Shown here: one piece after another, positions 43,347-52,995 of the stretch | Position numbering within the stretch: the first letter of the stretch is position 1 | Layout: each line of letters begins with the position of its first letter | NCBI RefSeq assembly: GCF_900155965.1 | Contig: NZ_FTMG01000005.1 | Span: 161,759-225,758, forward strand | Direction of reading: 5' to 3' | DNA length: 64,000 nucleotides | DNA from: Mucilaginibacter lappiensis | GTDB taxonomy: Bacteria > Bacteroidota > Bacteroidia > Sphingobacteriales > Sphingobacteriaceae | The notes under the pieces: generated by a model | Told to the model about the DNA's origin: nothing | The model's input: only the letters and a program-made list of their open reading frames with translations | Databases searched by the model: none | Program-made: the position numbers and the translations under genes

Positions 43347-44603
43347 ATGAATACTAAAGTTAAACCCCAGGCTGCCTTAGGATTTATTTTTGTTACCCTG
43401 TTGATAGATATTATTGGCTTTGGTATTATCATACCTGTTTTACCCAAACTGATACAACACCTTATTCATGGTAATCTGAGCGATGCTTCGCGTTATGGGG
43501 GATGGCTCGCGTTTGCCTATGCCTTTATGCAGTTTATCTGCGCCCCGTTGCTGGGTAACCTGAGCGACAAATATGGTCGGCGACCAGTACTGCTGGCATC
43601 CTTGCTGGGCTTTAGTATCGATTATACATTCCTGGCCTTTGCACCATCCATAGGCTGGTTGTTTGTGGGCAGGCTTATAGCCGGTGTTACCGGAGCCAGT
43701 TTTACTACAGCCTCAGCTTACATTGCCGATATCAGCACTCCTGAAAAACGTGCGCAAAACTTCGGACTTATTGGTGCAGCGTTTGGTTTGGGTTTTATCA
43801 TCGGTCCGGTATTAGGAGGCATACTTGGGCAATACAGCACCAAACTACCATTTATTGCGGCAGCTGTATTGGCGCTCATTAATGCGCTATATGGCTTTTT
43901 CATTCTGCCAGAATCACTGTCGATGGATCATCGCCGCAAGTTTGAGTGGAAAAGGGCAAACCCCGTTGGTTCGTTAATGCAATTAAAAAAATACCCGGCT
44001 ATAAGTGGTTTGGTGGTATCATTGATCCTGATATACATAGCTGCACAGGCGGTACAAAGCACCTGGACTTTTTTCACCATGGAAAAATTTAGCTGGAACG
44101 AGGCCTGGGTAGGTTATTCGCTGGGCTTTGTAGGAGTGATGTCGGCACTGGTACAGGGCTGGCTTATTCGTATCACTATCCCCAAACTGGGTCAGCAAAA
44201 AAGTATATGGATTGGTTTATTATTTTATAGTGCGGGTCTTTTCCTTTTTGCCTTTGCCACTAAAGGCTGGATGATGTTTGCCATACTGGTTCCCTACTGT
44301 CTGGGCGGTATAGCAGGCCCCGCATTACAAGGCCTGATAAGCCAGGAGGTGCCTCCTAATGAACAAGGTGAGTTGCAGGGCGGGTTAACCAGCCTCATGA
44401 GCGCCACCACCATTGTCGGGCCGCCAATGATGACCAGCCTGTTCGCTTACTTTACCAGCAAGGGCGCGCCAGTACAATTTGCCGGGGCACCTTTTATGAT
44501 GGGCGGTGTATTGATGCTGCTGAGCACGATATTGGCCATACGAAGTTTCAGAACCGCTAAGAAGCATCCGGTAGAGGAAGTAAAGGTAGAATCGTTGCCA
44601 TAA
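43347..44603 (+). CDS. MFS transporter, TetA/TCR-like (first of tandem pair)
   Basis: 418 aa, 12 membrane helices. Motif A appears as [20 protein letters not shown] between helices 2 and 3, and motif C-like [19 protein letters not shown] in helix 5, as in drug:H+ antiporters of the TCR/Tet family. It is about half identical by eye to the next gene, so the pair arose by duplication. Substrate unknown; tetracycline resistance must not be assumed. No TetR gene is adjacent. Confidence 0.88.
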   Translation: MNTKVKPQAALGFIFVTLLIDIIGFGIIIPVLPKLIQHLIHGNLSDASRYGGWLAFAYAFMQFICAPLLGNLSDKYGRRPVLLASLLGFSIDYTFLAFAPSIGWLFVGRLIAGVTGASFTTASAYIADISTPEKRAQNFGLIGAAFGLGFIIGPVLGGILGQYSTKLPFIAAAVLALINALYGFFILPESLSMDHRRKFEWKRANPVGSLMQLKKYPAISGLVVSLILIYIAAQAVQSTWTFFTMEKFSWNEAWVGYSLGFVGVMSALVQGWLIRITIPKLGQQKSIWIGLLFYSAGLFLFAFATKGWMMFAILVPYCLGGIAGPALQGLISQEVPPNEQGELQGGLTSLMSATTIVGPPMMTSLFAYFTSKGAPVQFAGAPFMMGGVLMLLSTILAIRSFRTAKKHPVEEVKVESLP

Positions 44604-44695
44604 AAATCATCAATTTTTGAAACCTGATTAGCCGGGTAAAAGTGCAAAATGAGTTATGTCAAAACTTTTATCCGCTTTAACCCTTTATACCTTTA

Positions 44696-45964
44696 ATGAC
44701 CTCTAAACCTAATAAAAAACACTCGGCAGCGCTGGGATTTATATTTGTTACCTTATTTGTTGATGTGCTTGGCCTGGGGGTTATTATACCGGTAATGCCT
44801 AAATTACTGGAAACATTAGGCCATATTGATGTAAGTACCGCTACCCAGTACAGCGGTTATTTAACTTTTACTTATGCTTCCATGCAGTTCCTGTTTTCGT
44901 CTGTACTGGGTAATTTGAGCGACAGGTATGGCCGCCGCCCCGTACTGCTGAGCTCGCTGCTTGGTTTTGGTATCGATTATATTTTTATGGCCTTTGCCCC
45001 TACCATAGGCTGGCTTTTTGTTGGGCGAACCATTGCTGGTATTACCGGGGCCAGTAATTCAACCGCTACAGCTTATATTGCCGACATCAGTACAGGGAAA
45101 AACCGGGCGGCCAACTTCGGGCTGGTAGGTGCGGCATCCGGACTAGGGTTTATCATCGGCATAGGTTTGGGGGCATATCTTGGTGATCTTAACGTAAAAT
45201 ATCCCTTTATGGCCGCCGCTGCTTTTGCTTTGATCAATGCTGCTTATGGTTATTTTGTACTGCCCGAGTCATTGGCTCTTAAAAACCGTCGCCGCTTTGA
45301 GTGGAAAAAATCAAACCCCATCAGTTCTTTACGCAACCTGGGCAAATACCCGGCGCTTACCGGGCTCGTAGCTTCATTTTCCCTGGTTTATGTGGCCCAA
45401 AAAGCGGTAGAATATGTTTTATCTTTTTTCCTGATCGAAAAATTTAACTGGACGCTAAACAGCATCGGCACCCTGGGTATTTTTATCGGTGTAGTGTTGG
45501 TGGCCATACAAGGAGGCCTCATCAGGTACACCATCCCCAAATTCGGGCAGGAAAAAAACATTGTGGCTGGTTTGCTTTTTTACACCATTGGTTTAACGCT
45601 GATAGCTTTTGCAAATCATGGCTGGCTCATGTACCTGTATATGATACCCTATTGCCTGGGCGGCATATCCGGACCGGCCTTACAAGGCCTAATTACCGGC
45701 ACCGTATCGCCAAAAGAACAAGGCGAATTACAGGGCTCATTAACCAGCTTAACCAGCGTGGCTGTTATTATTGGCCCACTGTTAATGAGTTCTGTTTTTC
45801 ACCTGTTCACCCATCGAAATACTACAGCCTATTTCCCTGGCGCACCGTATATCCTGGGAGCAGTGTTAATGCTGATCAGTGTGTTTTTAGCCATCAGAAG
45901 CTTTAAAAAGAGCAAAAGCGGAAAACCAAAGGCTCAAAGCGAAAAGCTTAAAGCTGAAGGCTAA
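44696..45964 (+). CDS. MFS transporter, TetA/TCR-like (second of tandem pair)
   Basis: 422 aa, 12 membrane helices with the same motif A ([20 protein letters not shown]) and helix 5 motif (GAASGLGFIIGIGLGAYLG). The stop lies inside a palindromic word tract: the hydrophilic tail SKSGKPKAQSEKLKAEG is encoded by AAGC/GCTT-type words that continue past the stop, so the tail probably grew from that tract. 92 nt separate it from the first copy, enough for separate control or readthrough. Confidence 0.87.
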   Translation: MTSKPNKKHSAALGFIFVTLFVDVLGLGVIIPVMPKLLETLGHIDVSTATQYSGYLTFTYASMQFLFSSVLGNLSDRYGRRPVLLSSLLGFGIDYIFMAFAPTIGWLFVGRTIAGITGASNSTATAYIADISTGKNRAANFGLVGAASGLGFIIGIGLGAYLGDLNVKYPFMAAAAFALINAAYGYFVLPESLALKNRRRFEWKKSNPISSLRNLGKYPALTGLVASFSLVYVAQKAVEYVLSFFLIEKFNWTLNSIGTLGIFIGVVLVAIQGGLIRYTIPKFGQEKNIVAGLLFYTIGLTLIAFANHGWLMYLYMIPYCLGGISGPALQGLITGTVSPKEQGELQGSLTSLTSVAVIIGPLLMSSVFHLFTHRNTTAYFPGAPYILGAVLMLISVFLAIRSFKKSKSGKPKAQSEKLKAEG

Positions 45965-46060
45965 AAGCGGAGAGCTCATTTTTTACACTAACCGAAGGTT
46001 GCTTACTCAGCTGCCAATCAAAGCTTTTGCTTTCAGCCTTAAGCTTTCGGCTTCAGGCTT
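45905..46060. repeat. palindromic word tract spanning gene end
   Basis: Words AAAGCTTAAAGCTGAAGGCT (45944-45963 region) and their complement in TTCAGCCTTAAGCTTTCGGC (46031-46050 region) form an inverted repeat around the stop codon of the second MFS gene and the 3' end of the DUF502 gene. Likely acts as a two-sided terminator. Confidence 0.5.
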
Positions 46061-46655
46061 AATGATCCAGTCCACTTACTCCGCCGGAAATGACGAACTT
46101 CATCATGTCGGCTGCGTTTTTGTCCAGGTGTTTAACCTTGGTGGCGGATATGATCACCACCTGCCCTGCAAAAGAGTAGGAATAAGGGAAATAAACAGCT
46201 ACTTCGCCGGGGAGGTCAAGCGAGGTTAAATCTTTTTGTACAATGAACCCTATTTTCTTTAACCCGAATTCATTTACCTCTACAATAACAGGTTCATTGA
46301 ATTTCTTCTCCTCCCCAACAATGGCTTCGGTCAGATCTTTAATAGAGGAATATAGAAATTTGATGAGCGGCAAACGGTTAAGCCAGCGATTAAACCAGCG
46401 TTTTATAGGGTCGGTAACTACATTGGTCACTAGTATACCCGCTATCAGGATAACTACCAGCACATTCAGGATACCTAAACCGGGAATATATACGTGTTTG
46501 CCTTCTTTATCAACCCAAAGCACATCACTTAAGTTCAGCGCCTTATCTATAGTTGATACCGCCCAATAAATTAAAAAGAACGCCGCACCTATGGGTACCA
46601 CCACTAACAACCCTTTTACAAAATACCTTAATAAAGCGCCCACTAATCTGTTCAT
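46059..46655 (-). CDS. DUF502 membrane protein
   Basis: 198 aa with two membrane helices (residues ~8-32, FVKGLLVVVPIGAAFFLIYW, and ~55-78, GILNVLVVILIAGILVT), followed by the DUF502 body PLIKFLYSSIKDLTEAIVGEEKKF and a C-terminal beta region (EVAVYFPYSYSFAGQVVIIS). The family is widespread, membrane-bound and of unknown function. Downstream of murF-alr in the same direction, but separated by a hairpin. Confidence 0.88.
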   Translation of the reverse strand: MNRLVGALLRYFVKGLLVVVPIGAAFFLIYWAVSTIDKALNLSDVLWVDKEGKHVYIPGLGILNVLVVILIAGILVTNVVTDPIKRWFNRWLNRLPLIKFLYSSIKDLTEAIVGEEKKFNEPVIVEVNEFGLKKIGFIVQKDLTSLDLPGEVAVYFPYSYSFAGQVVIISATKVKHLDKNAADMMKFVISGGVSGLDH

Positions 46656-46673
46656 ATCTTTTTTAATAGAGCC

Positions 46674-46740
46674 AAGAAATAAGAGTCAAGAATCAAGAAA
46701 AATAAATCAAGGAAGTCTTAATTCTTGACTCTTATTTCTT
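46674..46740. repeat. 20-bp perfect inverted repeat between murF-alr and DUF502
   Basis: Arms AAGAAATAAGAGTCAAGAAT (46674-46693) and its exact complement (46721-46740) with a 27-nt spacer that repeats TCAAG words. It may end the murF-alr transcript. Confidence 0.6.
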
Positions 46741-46752
46741 ACTTCTCTTTAC

Positions 46753-49215
46753 TTATTCATAAAAATACACTCTTTTTACCCTTTGTGAAACATTAGTTAA
46801 TATTTCATAGGGAATAGTGCCTATTTGTTTAGCTAGTTCTTCAATGCGGTTTTTATCATCAAAGATAATCACTTCATCCCCTTCGCTAACATCCAGGCCG
46901 CTTACATCCAGCATGCACATGTCCATAGTAATATTACCTACGGTAGGTACCAACGTACCTTTTACCAGCATTTTACCCACCCCATTGCCAAAGGCACGCA
47001 GGTAACCATCTGCGTAACCAATGCGTACAGTGGCTATTTTGCCATCCTTTAACAGGCTGCCACTACGGCCATAGCTAATGGTATCTCCTGCTCCTATTTT
47101 TTTAACCTGGGCAACACTGGTTTTTAAGCGTGCTACAGGTTGCAAAGCCTGATCGGTGGCCGGTACCGACGAATCGATACCATACAAACCAATACCCAAC
47201 CGCACCATATCATAATGAGCACCCGGGAAACGGATAATGCCGGCTGTATTACAAATATGCTTGATCACCTTATAGCCCAATGTTCTTTCTATCTCCTTAA
47301 AAGCTTTTTCAAAACTCTTGATCTGTTTTTTGCTAAACTCATCGTGTTGGGGGGCCTCACTGGCTACCAGGTGCGAAAATACCGACTCTACCCGAATATA
47401 CCGGTTTTGCTCCAGCATATCGCACAGCATATCTATCTCAAAGCCCTCAAATCCCAGGCGGTGCATACCCGTATCAATTTTCAGGTGCACCGGATAGCCT
47501 GACAGGCCATGATCTCGGCTATAGGATACAAAATCATCCAACAGGCCAAAACTGTAAATTACTGGCTGCAGTTTATGTTCGGTTAGTTTATCAAATGCCG
47601 AAGCTTCGGGATTAAGCACCATCAGCGGTAAATTGATACCAGCCTGGCGCAAGGCCACTCCTTCGTCAATATAGGCTACGGCAAGGTAATCGGCTTTGTT
47701 GTATTGCAGCATATTGGCCACCTCAAAAGTACCGCTACCGTAAGAGAATGCTTTGACCATGGCCATTACTTTTACGCTCGGTTTTAATTTGGAGCGATAA
47801 AAGTTAAGGTTACCCAATAGGGTATTCAGGTTGATCTCCATGATGGTTTCATGCGCCTTTTGGGTCAATGCACTGCTGATGCGCTCAAACTCAAAACTGC
47901 GCGAACCTTTGATCAGGATAGTCTCTTCTTTAAAATTGAGCGTCTTGAGCTGCTGTACCAATGCATTAGTATCGGCAAAAAAGTGCTGCTCGGGTAGTGC
48001 AAAACAGGTTTGGTTATTGATGAGGGCAGTACCTACACCAATAAACCTATCGATCTTTTGAGTGCCGATAAGCGTAGCTACCTGGCAGTACAACACGTCC
48101 TGCTGCAAACCCGATTGTAAGATATCTGACAGGATAAGCGTTTTTTTCTGATGCTGATTTTGCTGCCCCAGGAAGTTAAGCGCAATTTCCAGCGATTGCA
48201 GATCGGAGTTATATGTATCATCAATAACCGAGCAATTGTTAATGCCATTCTTCAACTCCAGGCGCATGCTCACCGGGTTAAGGCGTTCAATTCGTCTGTC
48301 CACCTCAGCCGGACTATAGCCAAGGGCCAGCATAGTGGCCCAGCAGGTAATCGCATTTTCTACCGAAGCCTGGTCAGAAAACGGAATGAGGCATTCTATT
48401 TCCTTCTTTTGATAGTAAGCCCGCAGGTAATATTTTTTGGAGATCACCGTCTCGCTGAAAACATACAAATCGGCCACTTTAAACTTGCGGCTCCAGGTAA
48501 AAGTCTCTTTTACGGGAATATCTTTCTGATAATCGAGCAAATCCTCATAATGATAAATCAGTTTTTTACTCCTCTTAAACAGCAACAGCTTCTCCAGCAC
48601 CTTTTGGCGTCTGTTGGTAAAACCTTCGTCATGCGCCGAACCCAGGTGAGTCAGTACCCCTATCTGCGGCCTGATGATAGCCCAGAGCTTTTCCATTTCG
48701 TTTACAGTGGAAATACCTGCTTCAAAAATTCCCAGATCATTACGGCTGTTGATCTGCCATACCGATAGCGGCACACCTATTTGCGAATTATAACTTTTGG
48801 GGTTACGTACAATATTTTTATCGGCAGTAAGTAATTGATATAACCACTCTTTTACAATGGTTTTACCATTACTACCCGTTATGCCAATCACCTGTAACTT
48901 AAACTGGCACCGATGAGCTGCAGCCAATGCCTGTAAAGCGGCCAGCGGATCTTCAACCCGCAAAAAATTGGCTCCGGGTAGATTAAATTCTGGCCCGTGT
49001 TTCACCACAAAATTACGTACACCCGCGGCATAGGCCTCGGCCACAAACTCATGCCCGTTGCGCCGGGCGCTCAATGCAAAAAACAATCCTTCGGCCGCGT
49101 TGCTGATCCGGCGGCTATCGGTAAGCAGGGTGCTCACGATACTGTCGTTTACAATGTTACCTTCGGCGTTAATGATCTGCTTAACTTCGGTGATGGTGTA
49201 TTGATTGTTATGCAT
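46753..49215 (-). CDS. bifunctional MurF ligase-alanine racemase
   Basis: 820 aa fusion. Residues ~1-455 are MurF-like: the ATP site is GITGSNGKTIVKEWLYQLL and TYNSDLQSLEIALNFL follows, for joining D-Ala-D-Ala to UDP-MurNAc-tripeptide. Residues ~457-820 are a fold-type III alanine racemase with PLP lysine in MVKAFSYGSGTFEVA and the second catalytic Tyr region DTISYGRSG; also NITMDMCMLDVSG. One chain thus supplies D-alanine and uses D-Ala-D-Ala for wall precursors. This fusion is known in Bacteroidota. Divergent from recX by 59 nt. Confidence 0.93.
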   Translation of the reverse strand: MHNNQYTITEVKQIINAEGNIVNDSIVSTLLTDSRRISNAAEGLFFALSARRNGHEFVAEAYAAGVRNFVVKHGPEFNLPGANFLRVEDPLAALQALAAAHRCQFKLQVIGITGSNGKTIVKEWLYQLLTADKNIVRNPKSYNSQIGVPLSVWQINSRNDLGIFEAGISTVNEMEKLWAIIRPQIGVLTHLGSAHDEGFTNRRQKVLEKLLLFKRSKKLIYHYEDLLDYQKDIPVKETFTWSRKFKVADLYVFSETVISKKYYLRAYYQKKEIECLIPFSDQASVENAITCWATMLALGYSPAEVDRRIERLNPVSMRLELKNGINNCSVIDDTYNSDLQSLEIALNFLGQQNQHQKKTLILSDILQSGLQQDVLYCQVATLIGTQKIDRFIGVGTALINNQTCFALPEQHFFADTNALVQQLKTLNFKEETILIKGSRSFEFERISSALTQKAHETIMEINLNTLLGNLNFYRSKLKPSVKVMAMVKAFSYGSGTFEVANMLQYNKADYLAVAYIDEGVALRQAGINLPLMVLNPEASAFDKLTEHKLQPVIYSFGLLDDFVSYSRDHGLSGYPVHLKIDTGMHRLGFEGFEIDMLCDMLEQNRYIRVESVFSHLVASEAPQHDEFSKKQIKSFEKAFKEIERTLGYKVIKHICNTAGIIRFPGAHYDMVRLGIGLYGIDSSVPATDQALQPVARLKTSVAQVKKIGAGDTISYGRSGSLLKDGKIATVRIGYADGYLRAFGNGVGKMLVKGTLVPTVGNITMDMCMLDVSGLDVSEGDEVIIFDDKNRIEELAKQIGTIPYEILTNVSQRVKRVYFYE

Positions 49216-49274
49216 GGCACGAATTTGAGTATATTATCTAACAATAGAAGAATTTTTAACGAATTTTGACATTG

Positions 49275-49757
49275 ATGGACGAGCCTAAAAAAATTAAGAT
49301 AAGCAACCCGGAAGTAGCATTGGCCAAGGCCGAACATTTTTGCGCCTACCAGGAACGCTCGCAGCAGGAGGTCCGTGACAAGCTTTACGAATGGGGACTT
49401 TGGCCCGATGCCGTTGAACAAACTATCGGCCGACTGATAGAGGGGAATTTTTTGAATGAGGATCGTTTTGCCAAAGCCTATGTAAAAGGCAAATTCAACC
49501 AAAAAGCCTGGGGCAGGATCAAAATAAAACAAGGCCTGAAACTAAAACGGGTACCCGATGTACTGATCAAAAAGGCGCTGCTCACCATTGACCCTGACGA
49601 CTATATGGCTGCACTGACCCGCTTGCTGGAGAAAAAAGCAACCGCTGTAAACGAAAAAAATGAGTTTAAACGTCGGTACAAACTACAGCAGTACGCCATG
49701 AGCCGCGGATATGAAGCCGACCTGATAGCTGAAGTTTTGAAAAACAGCGACTTATAA
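49275..49757 (+). CDS. recX: regulatory protein RecX
   Basis: 160 aa from the ATG at 49275; the longer frame uses weak TTG starts. Three-helix repeats are seen: ALAKAEHFCAYQERSQQEVR, then the block FLNEDRFAKAYVKGKFNQKAWG, as in RecX, which binds and limits RecA filaments. The family is small and basic, with little sequence conservation. No recA is nearby. It lies just before the tRNA cluster. Confidence 0.85.
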   Translation: MDEPKKIKISNPEVALAKAEHFCAYQERSQQEVRDKLYEWGLWPDAVEQTIGRLIEGNFLNEDRFAKAYVKGKFNQKAWGRIKIKQGLKLKRVPDVLIKKALLTIDPDDYMAALTRLLEKKATAVNEKNEFKRRYKLQQYAMSRGYEADLIAEVLKNSDL

Positions 49758-49785
49758 AAAACTTTAAAATATTTCATTTTTGTAT

Positions 49786-49815
49786 TTGCAGAATATGGTT
49801 TTCTGTCTATATTTG
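49786..49815 (+). promoter_or_regulatory. tRNA-Gly promoter
   Basis: TTG (49786-49788), 19 nt, TATATTTG (49808-49815): exact Bacteroidota consensus, ending 10 nt before the tRNA. Confidence 0.75.
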
Positions 49816-49825
49816 CACTCCCAAC

Positions 49826-49898
<73 letters not shown>

Positions 49899-49949
49899 CA
49901 AAGCCCTTCCTTCAAAAAGTTGGGCTTTATTTTTAAAAGGTTAACACCT

Positions 49950-50034
49950 GCTCAGATGGTGGAACTGGTAGACACGCAGGACTTAAAATCCTGTTCCCGT
50001 AAACGGAGTGCGGGTTCGATTCCCGCTCTGAGTA
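49950..50034 (+). tRNA. tRNA-Leu (UAA)
   Basis: 85-nt tRNA with a long variable arm (GTTCCCGTAAACGGAGT region), acceptor GCTCAGA/TCTGAGT with a G-T pair, anticodon loop CTTAAAA giving UAA, and T arm CGGGTTCGATTCCCG. Discriminator A, CCA not encoded. Confidence 0.95.
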
Positions 50035-50035
50035 C

Positions 50036-50075
50036 AAAACCCTGATACATGCCCGTATCAGGGTTTTTGTTTTTT
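50036..50075 (+). terminator. terminator of the tRNA Gly-Leu transcript
   Basis: 13-bp stem AAAACCCTGATAC/GTATCAGGGTTTT with a 6-nt loop, then TGTTTTTTA. It ends the tRNA pair. Confidence 0.8.
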
Positions 50076-50106
50076 ATATCTTTTTTATTCCGGTAGTCTG
50101 AAGACT

Positions 50107-50154
50107 ACAAGCATAGTGCATCCGAAGTCAGAGAGTTGGATGCACTATGCTTGT
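50107..50154. terminator. long hairpin between tRNA-Leu and protease gene
   Basis: 17-bp perfect arms (50107-50123, 50138-50154; ACAAGCATAGTGCATCC and complement) with a 14-nt loop. The loop side word TCCGAAGTCAGAG is the complement of CTCTGACTTCGGA at 26330-26342. It likely ends the leftward protease transcript. Confidence 0.6.
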
Positions 50155-50157
50155 ATT

Positions 50158-51045
50158 TCAACGCTGCACCAGCAACATTTTATCTTGAAGATCAAAAGTT
50201 ATTCTTTTTCCTAACCAGTTGATCCAGATAATACCATCATAAATAAGGCCGTTCACAAATTGAACTGAAAAGTCTTTTACATTAATGGTTGGTTGGTCGT
50301 CCGCGGCCAGGGTTTTTAGATGTGTTATGTAAATTGTAGAAGCGAATGCCTCATTCATTTCGCTTTTCTTTTGTATTTTCTTCACCTTTAGGGTATCGGC
50401 TATATCTACATTTAAAGGTTTAAGGTATTTGGTATTCAGCCTGTAAATATCCTTTCCTGCTCCGGCGTCGAGCGCAAGTTGTAAATTCAGCTTATCATTA
50501 ATTTTAAAGTATGAAAAAATAACAAGGGACTTTTCACGGGATTGTTCCAATTGAACAGGTAGCTTTTTAGCCGTTCTTTTTATCATCGCGAGATTAGCCG
50601 GCGATTCAAGCCTCAACACCTTTTTCTCAAAGTCAATAGTAAAGGGCCTGGACTCTAATAGCTTCAAAGATATAATTCCGTCGATACCTGCAATGTCAAA
50701 GTCTGCGTAGCTTATTTCTTCTTCGGCCTTCTTCAAGCCCCCAAACTCAAAATCAGCAACCCGGTAGAGATCCAGATCCACGCGTTCTCCGGTGGCTCTA
50801 AAGGCTGTATAACCGCCATCTTCTAACGTAGTGTGTACCAGTTTTTTAAAAAACGTTTTGGTAAATACGGTTATCCCTGCTCCTGTATCAAAAATGAAGT
50901 TACCTTGTACATTATCTATTTTTGCTTTAACCAGGATATGCCCCGATGGTAGTAATTCGAAAGGAATTTCGTCTTTATTAACAGACTGGCAAAAACTGTG
51001 AAAAGGCAGCAGCAATAACAAGCAAATTACGTAATTGACCTTCAT
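50158..51045 (-). CDS. secreted retropepsin-like aspartyl protease family protein
   Basis: 295 aa with a signal peptide (MKVNYVICLLLLLPFHSFCQ). Two retropepsin-like halves: the first has the active motif NFIFDTGAGITVF (Asp53) and the second LALDAGAGKDIYRLN, so both lobes keep an aspartate, although the second is DAG instead of DTG. Members of this Bacteroidota family are exported proteases or degenerate relatives; activity is not certain. Monocistronic. Confidence 0.8.
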   Translation of the reverse strand: MKVNYVICLLLLLPFHSFCQSVNKDEIPFELLPSGHILVKAKIDNVQGNFIFDTGAGITVFTKTFFKKLVHTTLEDGGYTAFRATGERVDLDLYRVADFEFGGLKKAEEEISYADFDIAGIDGIISLKLLESRPFTIDFEKKVLRLESPANLAMIKRTAKKLPVQLEQSREKSLVIFSYFKINDKLNLQLALDAGAGKDIYRLNTKYLKPLNVDIADTLKVKKIQKKSEMNEAFASTIYITHLKTLAADDQPTINVKDFSVQFVNGLIYDGIIWINWLGKRITFDLQDKMLLVQR

Positions 51046-51115
51046 GATATTCTTTTTTCATTTATTCATAAATATAGTAGAATAAATTGAACTCAACTTT
51101 TGGAGATTTCCCGGA

Positions 51116-52066
51116 TTATGCTTTCTTTCCGGGTTTGTTTTTCTTCTCGGGTTCAATAACTTGTTCAGGTTGATGTATCTGTTGCGGTTCATTTGATTTT
51201 GCTAATGAGATCAATCCACCCATCGCTCCAAGATTCATGGAATCCAATGCCGAACTTGGCACAATAACCATAGATCCTTTTTCTTTCAAGCCTTCAAATA
51301 ACATATTCATCCCTCTCAGGTGCAAGGCTACGGGATTATTAACATATTGCAGGCTTGCCAAAGCGAATTTTTCGGCAATTTCTGTTTCGGCTGTCCCCAG
51401 GATCACCCTTGCCCTGCGTTCTCTTTCGGCCTGGGCCTCCTTGCTCATGGCATCGGCTAATAATTGAGGGATAACAATATCTTTAATACCTACATTCTGG
51501 CAGGTTATCCCCCAGGGGTTGGTATGCTCATCCAGCGTTCTTTGTAGTAAATCCGTTACCTTATCCCGTTCCTGCAATAGCTCAGCCAGTTCATGTTTGC
51601 CTATTACATCTCTTAATCCTGTTTGTGCGATGTAAGCAATAGCTACTTCATAATCCTGCACCTCAAGCGCGGCTTTTTCAACATCCCACACAGTCCAATA
51701 TACTACAGCATCAACATTTACAGGTACGGTATCTTTTGTCAGCGTCTGTTCGGCTTTAAATTCTGTAACTCTAACCCGCTGGTCGATATAATTATCTACT
51801 TTGTCAATTATGGGGATAGTAAAAAATATGCCGGGCCCTCTTAGCCCCGTGTATTTACCCATACGCAAAACAACAGCTTTTTCCCATTGGTCGGCAATAT
51901 TTACCGCATTAGCAATAAACAGGGAAATGATGAGAAATAAAACGAGTATTACGGCATTAATGTATCCTGTGTAATAACCCCAAATAGAAACTCCTATCAA
52001 TACAAGACAAATCATTCCTGAAATTGGATTAAACGCCAACTTGGTATTTTTTTTAGTATTTATCAT
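51116..52066 (-). CDS. slipin/SPFH (band 7) membrane protein
   Basis: 316 aa from the ATG at 52066; the longer frame to 52126 extends into the upstream gene and has a poor N-terminus. Two hydrophobic segments (MICLVLIGVSIWGYYTG, then AVILVLFLIISLFIAN) are followed by the SPFH domain (VVLRMGKYTGLRGPGIFFTI, then VDAVVYWTVWDVEKAALEV). Stomatin-like scaffolds form membrane rings and often partner with a NfeD protease, absent here. The gene starts 1 nt after the stop of the GntR gene, an unusual pairing. Confidence 0.9.
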   Translation of the reverse strand: MINTKKNTKLAFNPISGMICLVLIGVSIWGYYTGYINAVILVLFLIISLFIANAVNIADQWEKAVVLRMGKYTGLRGPGIFFTIPIIDKVDNYIDQRVRVTEFKAEQTLTKDTVPVNVDAVVYWTVWDVEKAALEVQDYEVAIAYIAQTGLRDVIGKHELAELLQERDKVTDLLQRTLDEHTNPWGITCQNVGIKDIVIPQLLADAMSKEAQAERERRARVILGTAETEIAEKFALASLQYVNNPVALHLRGMNMLFEGLKEKGSMVIVPSSALDSMNLGAMGGLISLAKSNEPQQIHQPEQVIEPEKKNKPGKKA

Positions 52067-52067
52067 A

Positions 52068-52433
52068 TCATTGTTTTTTAAGTTGATTAATAATATCATC
52101 TGTTGAAAAACCATAGCTAAATGCAATGGTGGAGAACTCGTTACAGATGTCTTTTAATTTGGCGTTTCTCTCATAGTCTGATATCTGAATTTTTATTTCA
52201 CTTATAAATGTGCCCGTCCCCTGCTGTGTTTCTAAAATCCGCTGAATTTCCAATTCTTTGTATGCCTTCGCTACCGTATTCAGATTTACTTTCAAATCCA
52301 CGGCTAAAGAACGTACAGTTGGTAATTGTTCGCCCGTTTTCAGATTTCCTGCTGCTATTCCAAATGTAATTTGATCAATTATCTGCCGATAAAATGGGGT
52401 GCCTGTTTTAGGATCTAATTTGAACTTAATCAT
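52068..52433 (-). CDS. GntR family regulator (YtrA type)
   Basis: 121 aa: a GntR winged helix (residues ~10-75, FYRQIIDQITFGIAAGNLKT, LPTVRSLAVDLKVNLNTVAK) and a short helical tail of ~45 residues, characteristic of YtrA-type repressors, which usually precede ABC transporter operons. Here the downstream gene is a slipin, with a 1-nt gap. Probably controls its own operon. The TSS region upstream contains TATACATATAGTACAAACATAC at 52452-52472, a possible operator (TACTATNNNNNNATAGTA-like). Confidence 0.88.
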   Translation of the reverse strand: MIKFKLDPKTGTPFYRQIIDQITFGIAAGNLKTGEQLPTVRSLAVDLKVNLNTVAKAYKELEIQRILETQQGTGTFISEIKIQISDYERNAKLKDICNEFSTIAFSYGFSTDDIINQLKKQ

Positions 52434-52571
52434 ATTAAAATACTATTGTACTATACATATAGTACAAACATACAACAAGTTTTTAATTTTCAAAATTTAA
52501 TTTTCGTCATGCTAAAGCATATCAGAATTATTTTGCAAATTATAATCAAGATGACTTTAGTTAAAAGGTAA

Positions 52572-52832
52572 GGTAAAGGAACCTCCGCCACTGCAAACGA
52601 AATTCGGGTTCAGTTCCTGTTCCGCATAAAAAAGCCCCGATACTGGCGTGAGGGCACCCCTTTCATTAGTTTTTTTACCCCTGATGAAGTATTGGCTTTA
52701 GCCCATGAAGCTGGCTTTAAGGATACCAAAACAACATCAACAAAAGACATGGAACAGCTTTATTTTACAAACAGAACTGATAATCTTTTACCCGCAAGCG
52801 GGGAAATATTCTTGTTAGCGACAACAAATTAA
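52572..52832 (+). pseudogene. remnant of SAM-dependent methyltransferase, C-terminal part
   Basis: An 86-codon frame without a start codon, opened by a stop at 52569-52571. Its C-terminal part (GTPFISFFTPDEVLALAHEA, then LYFTNRTDNLLPASGEIFLL) resembles the end of class I SAM-dependent methyltransferases of the TIGR00027-like type. The SAM-binding N-terminus is absent, so this is a decayed gene. The rest of the gap 52434-52995 holds only the GntR upstream region and no other feature. Confidence 0.55.
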
Positions 52833-52995
52833 ATAATATTCTTTTTCAATAGTTTCTGCCGGATTGGTCAAGTGGATAAAATAGTCCGGCGAATTTCCAA
52901 CCTTAAAAGACCCTCTCAAAAATCAAAAAGAGTTATTCATTAAATATTCATTAAACCTTCTTAACCGGCAATCGTCTCTATGAAAAAAACAGACT

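Noticed and set aside
48151..48768. Long plus-strand frame opposite murF-alr (205 codons)
   Set aside because: Antisense shadow of a conserved enzyme domain.
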